A DNA stretch of 64,000 bases, taken from contig NZ_CP102332.1 of assembly GCF_024600715.1 (NCBI RefSeq), positions 2,666,001 to 2,730,000 on the forward strand. The letters are read 5' to 3'. Positions 15,083-25,630 of this stretch are shown in pieces. The position numbers and the translations under genes were made by a program. The stretch is from Streptomyces changanensis (GTDB taxonomy: Bacteria > Actinomycetota > Actinomycetes > Streptomycetales > Streptomycetaceae). The stretch's first letter is position 1, and every line of letters starts with the position of its first letter. Below the pieces are notes generated by a model. That model was not told the DNA's origin. It saw only the letters and a program-made list of their open reading frames with translations, and did not search any database.

Positions 15083-15556
15083 CTATCGGTTCTCCTGGTC
15101 GGCGCGGTCCACGCCGTCCCAGACGTTCGAGTACCAGGGCCGGCCGGTGCCGCCCTGGTCGGTGCGGTGCTCGCGCGCCGCCTCGGGGTCGTTCATGGTG
15201 AAGGCCGTCTCGCCGGGCAGCACGTAGTGCAGGTGCCGGCGGGCGAGCTGCCGGACGTAGGCGTCGTCCTGGAGGCGGGCCTTCTCGTCGCGCAGCCGCT
15301 CCACCCGGGCCGCCGCCTGCTCCGCGAGCCGTTCCTGCTCGGCGATCTCGCCGCGCTGCGACACGTACTGGCGCATCGGGTAGGCGAGGGCCACGACCAT
15401 GGAGCAGACCACGAGGGCGAGGAACGCGGCCCGGCCGGTCAGCCGGGAGCGGCGCGCCTGACGGCGGCTCTGGGAGCGGTAGACGCGGGCGGCGGTCTGC
15501 TCGCCGAGCAGCCGCAGCCTCGTCGCGGTCGAGAACCGGTCCCGGTCCTGGCCCAT
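15083..15556 (-). CDS. divIC: Septum formation initiator (DivIC/FtsB family)
   Basis: A 157-residue bitopic membrane protein of cell division. An Arg-rich cytoplasmic part (about 1-45) leads into one membrane helix (LTGRAAFLALVVCSMVVALA, about 45-65) and then a coiled coil (QRGEIAEQERLAEQAAARVERL split into heptads, about 72-105), as in DivIC/FtsB, which bridges FtsL and FtsQ at the septum. In Streptomyces the protein matters mainly for sporulation septa. The ATG at 15556 has GGAGG ahead; the longer frame with a further upstream ATG adds an Arg/Tyr stretch without support. It lies 95 bases after enolase in the same direction. Confidence 0.88.
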   Translation of the reverse strand: MGQDRDRFSTATRLRLLGEQTAARVYRSQSRRQARRSRLTGRAAFLALVVCSMVVALAYPMRQYVSQRGEIAEQERLAEQAAARVERLRDEKARLQDDAYVRQLARRHLHYVLPGETAFTMNDPEAAREHRTDQGGTGRPWYSNVWDGVDRADQENR

Positions 15557-15650
15557 CGGCTCGCCCCTCCTCACGTACGACGTACGACGTCCCCGGACAC
15601 GGTACGGGACCGTGGCCGGGGACGTGCGCAACTGCGGCGTCGGGCGGGCG

Positions 15651-17930
<2,280 letters not shown>

Positions 17931-17935
17931 TCACC

Positions 17936-18097
17936 GACGCCTACGAGGTGAGCTGTCGGGTTCGGGCCTGGTGAGTGCCCGGCCGTGCGCTGGGTGGCGC
18001 ACGGCTTCACCCCTAGCCGGTCCCGGCCGTCCTTCGACGGCCCGGCCCCGGCGCTTACCTTGGGTCCCCCGCTCCTGCCCACGGCGCTGGAAGCGTC
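17936..18097 (-). promoter_or_regulatory. ydaO/yuaA-type c-di-AMP riboswitch in the rpfA leader
   Basis: The minus-strand leader of rpfA holds the ydaO signature elements in order: P1 strand GACGC (18097-18093), GGGGGACCCAAGG, GGGGTGAAGCCG after the GGCCGTCGAAGGACGGCC arm, then GCCCGAACCCGACAGCT, CACCTCGTAGGCG and the closing P1 strand GCGTC (17940-17936). It ends 17 bases before the rpfA ATG. CTCACC inside its conserved 3' part (17952-17947) is complementary to GGTGAG (17935-17930) that overlaps the ribosome site GAGGAG, so translation could be controlled directly. Confidence 0.93.
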
Positions 18098-18223
18098 GAC
18101 TGTTCCCGTCGCCGGCGGCAGGATTCGGCGTTACCGGTCGGACGGGGCCCGCGGTGGCGAGCTGGTCTCGACGGTAATCACAGACCGACCCGAAGTTCAA
18201 AGGGGGACATTCGGGTCAATCCG

Positions 18224-18266
18224 CCCCTACTTGCCTGCCCCTTAGGGGTGTTTGCGCAGGTAGGGG
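18224..18266. terminator. Hairpin between the two Rpf genes
   Basis: CCCCTACTTGC (18224-18234) pairs with GCAGGTAGGGG (18256-18266) with one G-T, and CCCC-TTA-GGGG forms an inner stem. It lies about 90 bases past the stop of the upstream Rpf-like gene and before the rpfA riboswitch, so it probably ends that transcript. Confidence 0.55.
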
Positions 18267-18356
18267 CCGAAACGGACGGACCGGGCGGCGGCGACGCGCC
18301 AGTTGGGGTGAAGAGACTCTTGTCTCACTTCCCAGAAACGGACATTCAGCCCGTAA

Positions 18357-19397
18357 CTACCCCTTGGGCTGGGCGAGATCGAGGCTCTGGCCAGGGACGA
18401 TGAGGTCCGGGTCGGTGCCGACGGCCTCGCGGTTGGCGTCGTAGAGGGCCGTCCAGCCGCCGGGCACCTCGTGGGCGTCCGCGATGGCCCAGAGGTTGTC
18501 GCCGGGCCGGACGGTGTACGTGCCGTCGGCCGCGAGGCCGTCGGCCGTACGTGCCGCGGCGTCACCCCGCGAGGTGGGCGTACCCGTTCCGCGCCCTTCG
18601 ACCGCGGCGCCGGTGTCGACGGAGCCGTCACCGGGGACCGGGGCCGTCGGACCGGTCGCGCCCTCCTCCTTGGCCGGCTCGCCGCGGTGCTTGCCGTTGC
18701 CGGACGCGGGGGTCGGGACCCCGCCGTCGACGGGGGCCTCGCCGGGGGCCGTCGGGGACGGCTCGGCGGGGGAAGCGCCCGGGGCGGTCGGCGTCGTCGC
18801 CGGCGCGGTCGGCCCGGCGGTGGCGCCGGAGCCCGCGGTGGCGCCGGTCGCACCGGAGCCAGGCGTGCCGGAGACGGTGGCGGCCTCGGTGCCGGTCGCG
18901 GGCCGGTCCGCCGTGGAGGGCGTGCCGGCGTCGGGGGCGGGCTCGGCGGACGCCTCCGGCTCCTCGGCGCTCGCCGACGGGGCGGGCGAGGTGCCGGGGT
19001 CGGTCTCCGCGGTGGAGCCGCCGCCGACGGTCAGGCCGGCGATGGGGGCGCAGGTCTCCCAGGCGGCGGCGCCCTGCGCGGCGAAGACCTTCTCCGCGAC
19101 GGCGATCTGCTGGGCGCGGCTGGCGAGGTCGGCGCGGGGCGCGTAGGCCGTGCCGCCGTACGCCTGCCAGGTCTCCTGGGAGAACTGGAGGCCGCCGTAG
19201 TAGCCGTTGCCGAGGTCGGCGCTCCACATGCCGCCGGTCTCGCACTCGGCGACCCGGTTCCAGGTCTCGGCGTCGGCCGCGGACGCGGTACCCGCGCCGA
19301 GCAGCGGCAGGGCGATCGCGGATCCGGTCACCCCCGCGGCGACGACGAGGGCGGGGGCCTGACGGGGTCGACGGTGTCGTCCGTTCCCGGAGCGCAT
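18357..19397 (-). CDS. Second resuscitation-promoting factor, transglycosylase-LysM with long linker
   Basis: A 346-residue secreted protein with the same plan as rpfA: signal peptide (RRPRQAPALVVAAG, cleavage near ASA-AD at about 41), Rpf transglycosylase domain with catalytic Glu53 in AECETGGMW and [12 protein letters not shown], and a LysM at about 297-343 (YTVRPGDNLWAIAD to VPGQSLDLA). It differs in a Ser/Thr/Pro/Glu/Gly-rich spacer of about 170 residues between the domains, which would let the catalytic head reach across the wall. I believe the orthologue is called rpfB in S. coelicolor, but it lacks the G5/DUF348 parts of mycobacterial RpfB. No riboswitch is visible upstream; the start is the ATG before MRSGNGRH. 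Confidence 0.92.
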   Translation of the reverse strand: MRSGNGRHRRPRQAPALVVAAGVTGSAIALPLLGAGTASAADAETWNRVAECETGGMWSADLGNGYYGGLQFSQETWQAYGGTAYAPRADLASRAQQIAVAEKVFAAQGAAAWETCAPIAGLTVGGGSTAETDPGTSPAPSASAEEPEASAEPAPDAGTPSTADRPATGTEAATVSGTPGSGATGATAGSGATAGPTAPATTPTAPGASPAEPSPTAPGEAPVDGGVPTPASGNGKHRGEPAKEEGATGPTAPVPGDGSVDTGAAVEGRGTGTPTSRGDAAARTADGLAADGTYTVRPGDNLWAIADAHEVPGGWTALYDANREAVGTDPDLIVPGQSLDLAQPKG

Positions 19398-19510
19398 GCG
19401 TTGGACCTTTCGCGTGACTGCTGAGGTGACGGTGAACGTAGCGGCATTCGAACGCCAGTCACAAGTCGATGCAGGGGAGATTACGCGAAGATCACAGTTA
19501 TGACGGAGTG

Positions 19511-20776
19511 TCAGCTTGCCTCGGGCGTGAACTCCACCGGCAGCGTGCGCAGTCCCCGCATGATGAGTCCGCCGCGCCAGCGCAACTCCTCCGGGGGGAC
19601 GGCGAGGCGCAGGTCGGGCAGGCGCGTCAGCAGCGTGGCGAGGGCTGTCTGCCCCTCCAGCCGGGCGAGCGGCGCGCCCAGACAGTAGTGGATGCCGTGC
19701 CCGTAGCCGAGGTGCTGGTTGTCGCTCCGCGCGAGGTCCAGGGTGTCCGGCCGGTCGAACCGCTCGGGGTCCCGGTCGGCGGCCGCCAGGACGACCAGCA
19801 CGGGCTCGCCCACCTCGACGCGCTGCCCGCCGAGGGTCAGCGGCTCGGTCGCGAAGCGCCAGGTGGCGAGCTCCACGGGCCCGTCGTACCGCAGCAGCTC
19901 CTCGACGCCCGTCTCCAGCAGGCCGCGCTCCCCGGCGGCCAACGACCGCTGCAGGCGGGTGCGCTGGCCGTCGTCGCGGAGCAGGGCGTACGTGCCGTTC
20001 CCGATGAGGTTGACCGTGGTCTCGAAACCGGCGAACAGCAGGATGAAGGCCATCGCGGCGGCCTCGTTCTCGGTGAGGTGCTCGCCGTGGTCGGAGGCCC
20101 GGATGAGCCCGGAGATCAGGTCGTCGTCCCCGCCCCGCCCCAACCCCTCCCGCTTGCGGTGGATCAGGTCGACGAGGTAGGCCCGCATCCGCTTCACGGC
20201 CCGCGCCACCCCGCCGCGCGGCCCGCCGCCGTGCCGGATCATCTGCCCGGCCCAGTCCCGGAAGTCGTCCTGGTCCTCGGCGGGCACCCCGAGCATGTCG
20301 CAGATGGCGTGAATGGGGAGCGGGAAGGCGAAGTCGTGGATGAGGTCGGCCTCGCCCTTCGCGGCGAAACCGTCGATCAGCCGGTCCGTCAGCTCCTGCA
20401 CGCGGGGCGCGAACTCGGCGACCCGGCGCGGAGTGAACGCCTTCGACACGAGCCGGCGCAGCCGCGTGTGGTCCGGCGGGTCGATGTTGAGCAGGTGCGT
20501 CATCAGCTCGGCCTTGCGCTCGCCGGGGATGCCGGTCTTGCCCTTGGCGTGCGCCGGCTCGGCGTGGTGCGCCGGGTTCTTGCTGAGCCGCTGGTCGGCG
20601 AGGGCCTGCCGGGCGTCGGCGTACCGGGTGACCAGCCACGCCTCCACACCGCTCGGCAGCCGCGTCCGGTGCACGGGTGCGTGCTCCCGCAGCCAGGCGT
20701 ACGCCGGGTACGGATCGGTGGCGAACTCCCAGGTGAAGAGCTCGGGGGGTGCGGCGGGGTCGTGGGGAGCGTTCAC
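19511..20776 (-). CDS. Cytochrome P450 (CYP107-like)
   Basis: A 421-residue bacterial class I P450. The I-helix oxygen-activation motif is FAGFETTVN, the K-helix ExxR is EELLRY, and the heme loop is LGYGHGIHYCLGAPLAR with ligand Cys365. Also typical are NIDPPDHTRLRRLVSKAFTP near residue 90 and the ATWRFATEPLTLGG meander approach. P450s of this group hydroxylate small hydrophobic or polyketide-like substrates; the substrate here is unknown and no ferredoxin or reductase gene is adjacent. The GTG start (VNAPHDP) overlaps the stop of the STAND-like ATPase gene by 4 bases, so the two are translationally coupled, an odd pairing. Confidence 0.94.
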   Translation of the reverse strand: MNAPHDPAAPPELFTWEFATDPYPAYAWLREHAPVHRTRLPSGVEAWLVTRYADARQALADQRLSKNPAHHAEPAHAKGKTGIPGERKAELMTHLLNIDPPDHTRLRRLVSKAFTPRRVAEFAPRVQELTDRLIDGFAAKGEADLIHDFAFPLPIHAICDMLGVPAEDQDDFRDWAGQMIRHGGGPRGGVARAVKRMRAYLVDLIHRKREGLGRGGDDDLISGLIRASDHGEHLTENEAAAMAFILLFAGFETTVNLIGNGTYALLRDDGQRTRLQRSLAAGERGLLETGVEELLRYDGPVELATWRFATEPLTLGGQRVEVGEPVLVVLAAADRDPERFDRPDTLDLARSDNQHLGYGHGIHYCLGAPLARLEGQTALATLLTRLPDLRLAVPPEELRWRGGLIMRGLRTLPVEFTPEAS

Positions 20777-23196
20777 CCCCCGACGGTATCCGGCCCCGCG
20801 TCGAGGGCCCGCACGGCACCCGGGTGCCCGGCGTCGGCGGCCTTGCGCATCCAGGCGGCGGCCTCCTCGGGCTCGTGCTCGGCCAGGAGGCGGGCCATCC
20901 GGTAGGCGCCGTAGGCGTCGCCGAGCTCGTGGCCGCGCGTGTACCAGTCGACGGCACCGGGGCGGTCGTGCTCCTGCTCGCACAGGACGCCGAGGAGCGT
21001 CGCGGCCGCGCCGAGCCCGTGGTCGGCGCACTCGTGGAGGTACCGCTCGGTGGCGTTCCGGGTGCGGATCCGGTCCGGGGCGCGCTCGACCGGCCGGGCG
21101 GTGTCCAGCGCGTCGGCGGCCCGGCGCAGCCACAGCTCCGCGAGCAGCTCCTCGCCCCGGTAGCGGTGGAGCGCCCCGATGCTCCCGGCGACGGAGTGGC
21201 GGCCCGCTTCGAGCGCGTGGCCGTAGTGGTCGAGGGCCCGTGCGTCGTCGCCCTCGGCGAACAGCAGGTCGCCGAGCCGGTGCGCCGCCTCGGGGTCGCC
21301 GCCGGCCGCTCCCTCGCCGAGCCAGTCCATCGCCCGGGCCAGGAGCACCAGGCCCAGCCGGGTCGCCGCGGTGGCGTCGCCCGCCTCGGCCGCCGCCCGC
21401 AGGTACGGCTCGGCCGCGCGCCGTTCACCGCGGTCCGCGAGGGCGCGGCCCCACTCCCCCGCCGCGCCCGGGTGCCCGGCGTCGGCGGCCTTCCGCAGCC
21501 AGTCCTGCGAACCGGTCAGCCGCGCCAGGCGGTGCATCGCCGCGGCGTCCCCCGCCTGGGCGCGCGCCCGGTAGTGCCGGCCGGCCGCCTGCGCCACGGC
21601 CGCGTGGTCGTGGGCCAGGGCCAGGTCCCACACCGCGTCCGGCACCGGGGGGAAGCCGTCGTCCGCGAGCGCGTCGGCGACCAGGGAACCGTACGCCCGC
21701 CATCCGCCGTCCTCCTCGACGAGCAGTCCGGCCACGCCGAGGCGGGGGCGGGCCGCCCAGGCGAGGACGTCGTCCAGGTCGCCCGCGTCGTCGGGCGCGT
21801 GGTGCCGGTACGCCGCCCGCAGCAGTTCCGGGGGGACCGGGTGGTGCAGACCGCACCGTGCCAGGTCGATCGCGGCGCGCACCAGCAGGTGGCCGCGCGG
21901 GTGGCGCGTGGGGCGTTCCGCGCGCCGCCACTCCTCCCACAGGTCGGGGCCGACCGCCAGGTAGGCGGTGACGGCCCGGCCCTCGCACCAGTACAGCGCC
22001 GTCTCCAGCCGCCCGTCGTCCCGGGCGACGAGTCTGCCGGTCTCGGCGAGGCTCCACTCGGCGCCCAGCTCCACCGTCCGCGCCCGGCTGAGGACCCGCG
22101 CGGGGCCCGGGGCGCCGAAGCGGTGCTCGTCGTACGCGGCGTCGGACATGGTCGCGAGCACCGGCACGCCCCGGGCGGTCAGCCGGGCCAGGAGCGGGGC
22201 GTCCAACCCGTGCGGCCCGAGGTGGCGTTCGAGGTCGTCCAGCCACAGGACGCACCGCCCGCCGCGGGCGGCCACCCGCTCGGGCAGGTCCCGCAGATCG
22301 GTGCCGGGCGGGGGCACGCAGACCCGCCGGTCGGGCAGGACGCGGCGCAGGGCGGCCCAGGCCGTGGTGGTCTTGCCGGACAGGGGCTCGCCCGTGACGA
22401 GCACGAGGCCGCCGCGCCCCGCCGGCCCGGCGAGGAGCCGGTCCAGTTCGGTGTCGGCGTCCCGCTCGACGTACGGGCCGTCGTGCCGGGCGCCGAGGGC
22501 GAGCGGGTCGGCCGTGGCCGCGTCGAGCCAGACCGCCGGGTCGGGGGCGGGGGGCGGGCCGTAGTGCAGGGCGCCGATGGTGCCGGCCTGGATGACGGTG
22601 GCGGCGCCGCCGCCGGAGAAGGTGTTGCGCACGTCGTGCGCGGTACCGCCGGGACCGGGGTCGGCGGGGCCGACGGGTCGGGGTCGCGGGCCGGGCACGG
22701 CGGGCCCGGATCCGGGTTCCGGGCCCGGGCCGGGAGCGCCCGTGCCGCGCCCGGCGGGGCCGGATGCGCCCGGGCCGGGGTCGCCAGCGGCGGGGTCGTG
22801 CGGGCCCGGCGGGTCGTGCGGGTCGGAGGGGTCCGACGGGACTTGGGGGCCGGAGGGGTCCGACGGGTCGTGCGGGCCGGAGGGGTCCGGCGGGACGTGG
22901 GGGCCGGCCGGGCCACGGTCACCGGCACCGCCGCCGCACTCCTCGACGAGGGCGCGGATCCGCCGCGGGGCGCGGGGGTCGCGCTGGGCGGCGTGGCGCA
23001 GCCAGTGCTCCAGCCCGGCCCGGACGACCCGGTCGTCCGTGCCCGATCGCAGCTCCTGCTCGATGAGCGCGAGTCCGCCCGCGTCCCCGAGGTCGTCCTC
23101 CGTCAGCCTCGCCCTGACCCAGGGCCACGCGGCACCGCGCATGATCCCCAGCAGGGCGGTGACGTCGGCGGCCGTGAGCCTCTCCCCGTACGCCAT
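20773..23196 (-). CDS. STAND-like P-loop ATPase with Sel1/TPR repeats
   Basis: An 807-residue cytoplasmic protein I know only by architecture. Residues 1-87 form a small helical domain resembling effector-associated domains; 90-185 are a Pro/Asp/Gly/His-rich linker with PSDPSGP-type repeats; NTFSGGGAATVIQAGTIGAL (191-210) is a motif often placed before NTPase domains in Streptomyces signalling proteins; Walker A GEPLSGKT is at 269-276 and Walker B CVLWLDD at 315-321. The C-terminal third carries Sel1-type repeats (MHRLARLTG, WLRKAADAGHPGAAG, MRKAADAGHPGAV). Such proteins are switch-like receptors in signalling or defence. GGAGG at 23203-23207 favours the ATG at 23196 over the adjoining GTG. 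Coupled to the P450 downstream. Confidence 0.8.
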   Translation of the reverse strand: MAYGERLTAADVTALLGIMRGAAWPWVRARLTEDDLGDAGGLALIEQELRSGTDDRVVRAGLEHWLRHAAQRDPRAPRRIRALVEECGGGAGDRGPAGPHVPPDPSGPHDPSDPSGPQVPSDPSDPHDPPGPHDPAAGDPGPGASGPAGRGTGAPGPGPEPGSGPAVPGPRPRPVGPADPGPGGTAHDVRNTFSGGGAATVIQAGTIGALHYGPPPAPDPAVWLDAATADPLALGARHDGPYVERDADTELDRLLAGPAGRGGLVLVTGEPLSGKTTTAWAALRRVLPDRRVCVPPPGTDLRDLPERVAARGGRCVLWLDDLERHLGPHGLDAPLLARLTARGVPVLATMSDAAYDEHRFGAPGPARVLSRARTVELGAEWSLAETGRLVARDDGRLETALYWCEGRAVTAYLAVGPDLWEEWRRAERPTRHPRGHLLVRAAIDLARCGLHHPVPPELLRAAYRHHAPDDAGDLDDVLAWAARPRLGVAGLLVEEDGGWRAYGSLVADALADDGFPPVPDAVWDLALAHDHAAVAQAAGRHYRARAQAGDAAAMHRLARLTGSQDWLRKAADAGHPGAAGEWGRALADRGERRAAEPYLRAAAEAGDATAATRLGLVLLARAMDWLGEGAAGGDPEAAHRLGDLLFAEGDDARALDHYGHALEAGRHSVAGSIGALHRYRGEELLAELWLRRAADALDTARPVERAPDRIRTRNATERYLHECADHGLGAAATLLGVLCEQEHDRPGAVDWYTRGHELGDAYGAYRMARLLAEHEPEEAAAWMRKAADAGHPGAVRALDAGPDTVGG

Positions 23197-23243
23197 CACG
23201 CGCCTCCCCCGACTCGCCCGCCCCCTACGCCCGGTGGGCCACG

Positions 23244-24227
23244 TTACCCAGCCGGCCGGGCCTCCGCCGCGCGGATGGCGTCCCGGTACGTACGGGCCGC
23301 GGCCCGCAGCGCGGCCTCCGGGTCGACGCCCTCCGCCTCGGCCCGCACCGCCATGGCGAGGAGTTCGTAGCCGATGCCGGGACCGGTCGGCGGCGGGACG
23401 TCCAGGCCGGCGGTGCGCACCCGGCCGGCCAGCTTCGACGCGAGGGCGAGGCCCGGCTGGCCGAGCGGTACCCCGTCGGTCACGGAGGTCCGCTGCTTCT
23501 CGACGGCCTTCGTGCGGAGCCAGTGCTCCTTGACCTCCTCCGGGGTGTCCGCGGTGGCGTCACCGAAGACGTGGGGGTGGCGGTGGACGAGCTTCTCCAC
23601 GAGGGTGCCCGCCACGTCGTCGACGGAGAACGGCCCGTCCTCGTCCTCCTCCGCGATGCGCGCGTGGAAGACCACCTGGAGGAGGACGTCGCCCAGCTCC
23701 TCGCGCAGCTCCTCGCGGTCGCCGTCCTCGATCGCCTCGACCAGCTCGTACGCCTCCTCGATGGCGTACTTGGCGAGGCCGCGGTGGGTCTGCCGGGACG
23801 ACCAGGGGCAGGCGCGGCGGATGCGGTCCATCACCTCGACCAGGTCGAGGAGGCGCGCGCCGGGCAGGTCGTACGAGCCGGGCAGCAGCTCCAGGTCCGG
23901 CATGGCGACGCGGCCGGAGCCGGCGAGGCGGGCCAGGCCGTCGGTCAGGGCCCGGTCGCCCTCGCCGGCGGCCAGGACGACCACCGTGCGGCCCCCGGCG
24001 CACGCCTCGACCAGCTCCTGCGCGGTCGGCGCGGCGACGGCGACCTCGACGCCCGCCTCGCGCAGGTACGGCAGCTGCGGGTGGCGGTCGTCGGGGCAGA
24101 GCACGCGGTCGGCGGAGCGCAGCGCCTGCCAGGCGGGCCAGGACAGCACGCCGGGGGCGACCCGGTGGCTGGTGGTGAGGAGGACGACGCGGCCGGTGGC
24201 GGGGGTGTCTGCGTGCTCAGCGTTCAC
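23244..24227 (-). CDS. mazG: MazG-family nucleoside triphosphate pyrophosphohydrolase
   Basis: A 327-residue housecleaning enzyme that hydrolyses abnormal or excess NTPs to NMP and pyrophosphate. The MazG core starts at RIRRACPWSSRQTHRGL (about 140), where most MazG proteins have CPWDxxQTH, so the usual Asp is Ser here. Its metal site is EEAYELVEAIEDGDREELRE-ELGD with E-x-x-E and E-x-x-D, followed by RHPHVFGD. The N-terminal 130 residues resemble a tetrapyrrole-methylase-like Rossmann domain, as in other long actinobacterial MazGs, but without an evident active site. The GTG start (VNAEHAD) lies 9 bases after the SurA-like gene, so they form an operon. Confidence 0.9.
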   Translation of the reverse strand: MNAEHADTPATGRVVLLTTSHRVAPGVLSWPAWQALRSADRVLCPDDRHPQLPYLREAGVEVAVAAPTAQELVEACAGGRTVVVLAAGEGDRALTDGLARLAGSGRVAMPDLELLPGSYDLPGARLLDLVEVMDRIRRACPWSSRQTHRGLAKYAIEEAYELVEAIEDGDREELREELGDVLLQVVFHARIAEEDEDGPFSVDDVAGTLVEKLVHRHPHVFGDATADTPEEVKEHWLRTKAVEKQRTSVTDGVPLGQPGLALASKLAGRVRTAGLDVPPPTGPGIGYELLAMAVRAEAEGVDPEAALRAAARTYRDAIRAAEARPAG

Positions 24228-24236
24228 CCCTCGAAC

Positions 24237-24887
24237 CTACAGGCCCTGCGGAGCCGCCCCCGGGTCCCGGGTGACCTGGCGGAGCCAGGGGGCCTGGTAG
24301 CGGCCGAGCTGGATCTTCGCGTCGTCCCAAGTGCCGTAGCGGGGGTTCACGTCGATGTCGAGGGACTTCGACGCGGCCGTGAACAGGTCGGTGAGCTTCT
24401 TCTGGCCCTCCGGGGTGTTCGAGGCGCCGTGCCGGTCGGCGATCTTGTTCATGAGGACGTTGCGGCGGACGACGGCGTCGATCTCGTCGGGGGCGATGCC
24501 CTGCTGCTGGAGCAGCATCGCGGCGAGCTGCGCGTCCCCGCCGTACTGGCGGGCGGCGGCGCGCCGGGTCTCCTGGACCTCCTTGCGGCTGACCGTGATC
24601 CCGGCGTCGGCGGCGACCTCCTCCACGACCCGGTCGAAGATCATGCCGTTGAGCTTCTCGCGGCTGAGGTCGCCGGTGGCCCGGATCAGCTGGTCGGCCT
24701 GGGGGGACGCCTCCTGCGCCGTGCGGACCTCCCGCACCTGGGCCTGGAGGGCGGAGGTCTCGATCCGGTCCCCGCCGACCACGGCCGCCGCGCCGGGGTG
24801 GGCGTCACCGCCGCAGGCCGTCAGGAGGGGCGCCGCGACGACCAGGGCGGCGGACAAGGAGAGCGCGGTGCGACGGCGGCGGTGCAA
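24237..24887 (-). CDS. SurA N-terminal-like lipoprotein (foldase/PPIase-like)
   Basis: A 216-residue exported lipoprotein. The signal peptide starts HRRRRTALSLSAALVVAA and ends with the lipobox LTAC, Cys25 being the lipidated residue. The mature part (about 35-150, with VVGGDRIETSALQAQV and KLNGMIFDRVVEEVAADAGI) matches the SurA N-terminal chaperone domain; no parvulin peptidyl-prolyl isomerase domain follows, so it probably binds unfolded secreted proteins without isomerase activity. A TTG start at 24887 is strongly favoured: GGGAGG lies 5 bases upstream and it gives an ideal signal peptide, whereas the ATG at 24914 has no ribosome site. Confidence 0.88.
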   Translation of the reverse strand: MHRRRRTALSLSAALVVAAPLLTACGGDAHPGAAAVVGGDRIETSALQAQVREVRTAQEASPQADQLIRATGDLSREKLNGMIFDRVVEEVAADAGITVSRKEVQETRRAAARQYGGDAQLAAMLLQQQGIAPDEIDAVVRRNVLMNKIADRHGASNTPEGQKKLTDLFTAASKSLDIDVNPRYGTWDDAKIQLGRYQAPWLRQVTRDPGAAPQGL

Positions 24888-24969
24888 AGGGGCCTCCCGG
24901 CGTGGGTCGTACATCAGTGTCAACGACCTTGCGGTGATCGATGGTATGCAGTGGCCGTGGCCCGGGCCA

Positions 24970-25389
24970 CTACTTCGGAGCCACTTCTGCCAACGATTCA
25001 CGGTCGCGCGGGGTCTCGGGCCGCAGCATGATCGTCCGGGAGAGGACGAACGTGACGGGGATGGCGGCCGCCGCGGCGAGCAGCGGCGCGTACCGGCTGG
25101 AGAGCCCGGCCACGTCCACCAGCAGATAGACGCCGACGGTCGTGATCACGAAGTTCGCCGCGTTGGTGAGCGGGAAGAGCAGGAACTTCCGCCAGGTGGG
25201 GCGGGTGCGGTAGGTGAAGTGGCTGTTCAGGAAGAACGAGCCGGTCATCGACAGCAGGAACGCCGCGACGTGCGCCCCGACGTAGGGCAGGCCGAGCGTC
25301 AGGAACAGCAGGTAGAAGCCGTAGTAGGTGGCGGTGTTCACCACGCCCACCAGGGCGAACCTGACGATCTGGCCGCTGACGCCGGTCAT
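24970..25389 (-). CDS. GtrA-family membrane protein
   Basis: A 139-residue polytopic protein with four hydrophobic segments: QIVRFALVGVVNTATYYGFY, LPYVGAHVAAFLLSMTGSFF, FLLFPLTNAANFVITTVGVY and YAPLLAAAAAIPVTFVLSR. GtrA proteins are thought to flip polyprenyl-phosphate-linked sugars and usually sit beside a GT2 glycosyltransferase that makes the lipid-linked sugar. Here the ATG overlaps the TGA of exactly such a glycosyltransferase, but that gene is reduced to its last about 75 codons. GtrA itself looks complete; its natural promoter has probably been lost with the partner's 5' end. Confidence 0.88.
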   Translation of the reverse strand: MTGVSGQIVRFALVGVVNTATYYGFYLLFLTLGLPYVGAHVAAFLLSMTGSFFLNSHFTYRTRPTWRKFLLFPLTNAANFVITTVGVYLLVDVAGLSSRYAPLLAAAAAIPVTFVLSRTIMLRPETPRDRESLAEVAPK

Positions 25390-25622
25390 CTGCGGGTGGA
25401 CTCCCCCGGGGACGGTCGGGTGCGCGGCGCCGTGCTGGTCGCCTGCACCGGGAAGTGCGGGCGCCGCTTCACCTCGTGGTGGATACGGCCCACATACTCC
25501 CCGATCGCGCCCGGCATGACCATCCGGACCCCGGCGAGTGCGGTGACCGCCACCACCAGGGTGACGTACCAGGGCGGGTCGACGCCGTTCGGCAGGGCGT
25601 CCCTGATGATCCACGCAGCGTG
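25386..25622 (-). pseudogene. 3' remnant of a GT2 (dolichol-phosphate-mannose-type) glycosyltransferase
   Basis: The minus-strand frame ending at the TGA 25386-25388 reads AWIIRDALPNGV, DPPWYVTLVVAVTALAGV, IGEYVGRIHHEVKRRPHFPV: the last membrane helices and the strongly conserved GEY(V/L)GRI-x-x-EVKRRP tail of GT2 polyprenyl-phosphate glycosyltransferases. Upstream of about 25622 the frame turns into unrelated Pro/Arg-rich sequence, so the catalytic domain is absent. The stop still overlaps the GtrA ATG, the normal coupling of intact pairs. Remnant status is clear; the exact break is estimated to within about 20 bases. Confidence 0.8.
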
Positions 25623-25630
25623 GGGCAGGC

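Noticed and set aside
19398..19510. A second c-di-AMP riboswitch upstream of the other Rpf gene
   Set aside because: None of the ydaO signature segments (GGGGGA-CCA, GGGGTGAA, CCGACAGCT) is present there.
19398..21428. Extension of the Rpf-LysM gene leftward into a 1023-residue frame
   Set aside because: The extension is out of phase with the P450 and ATPase genes it crosses, and the signal peptide starting at 19397 is clear.
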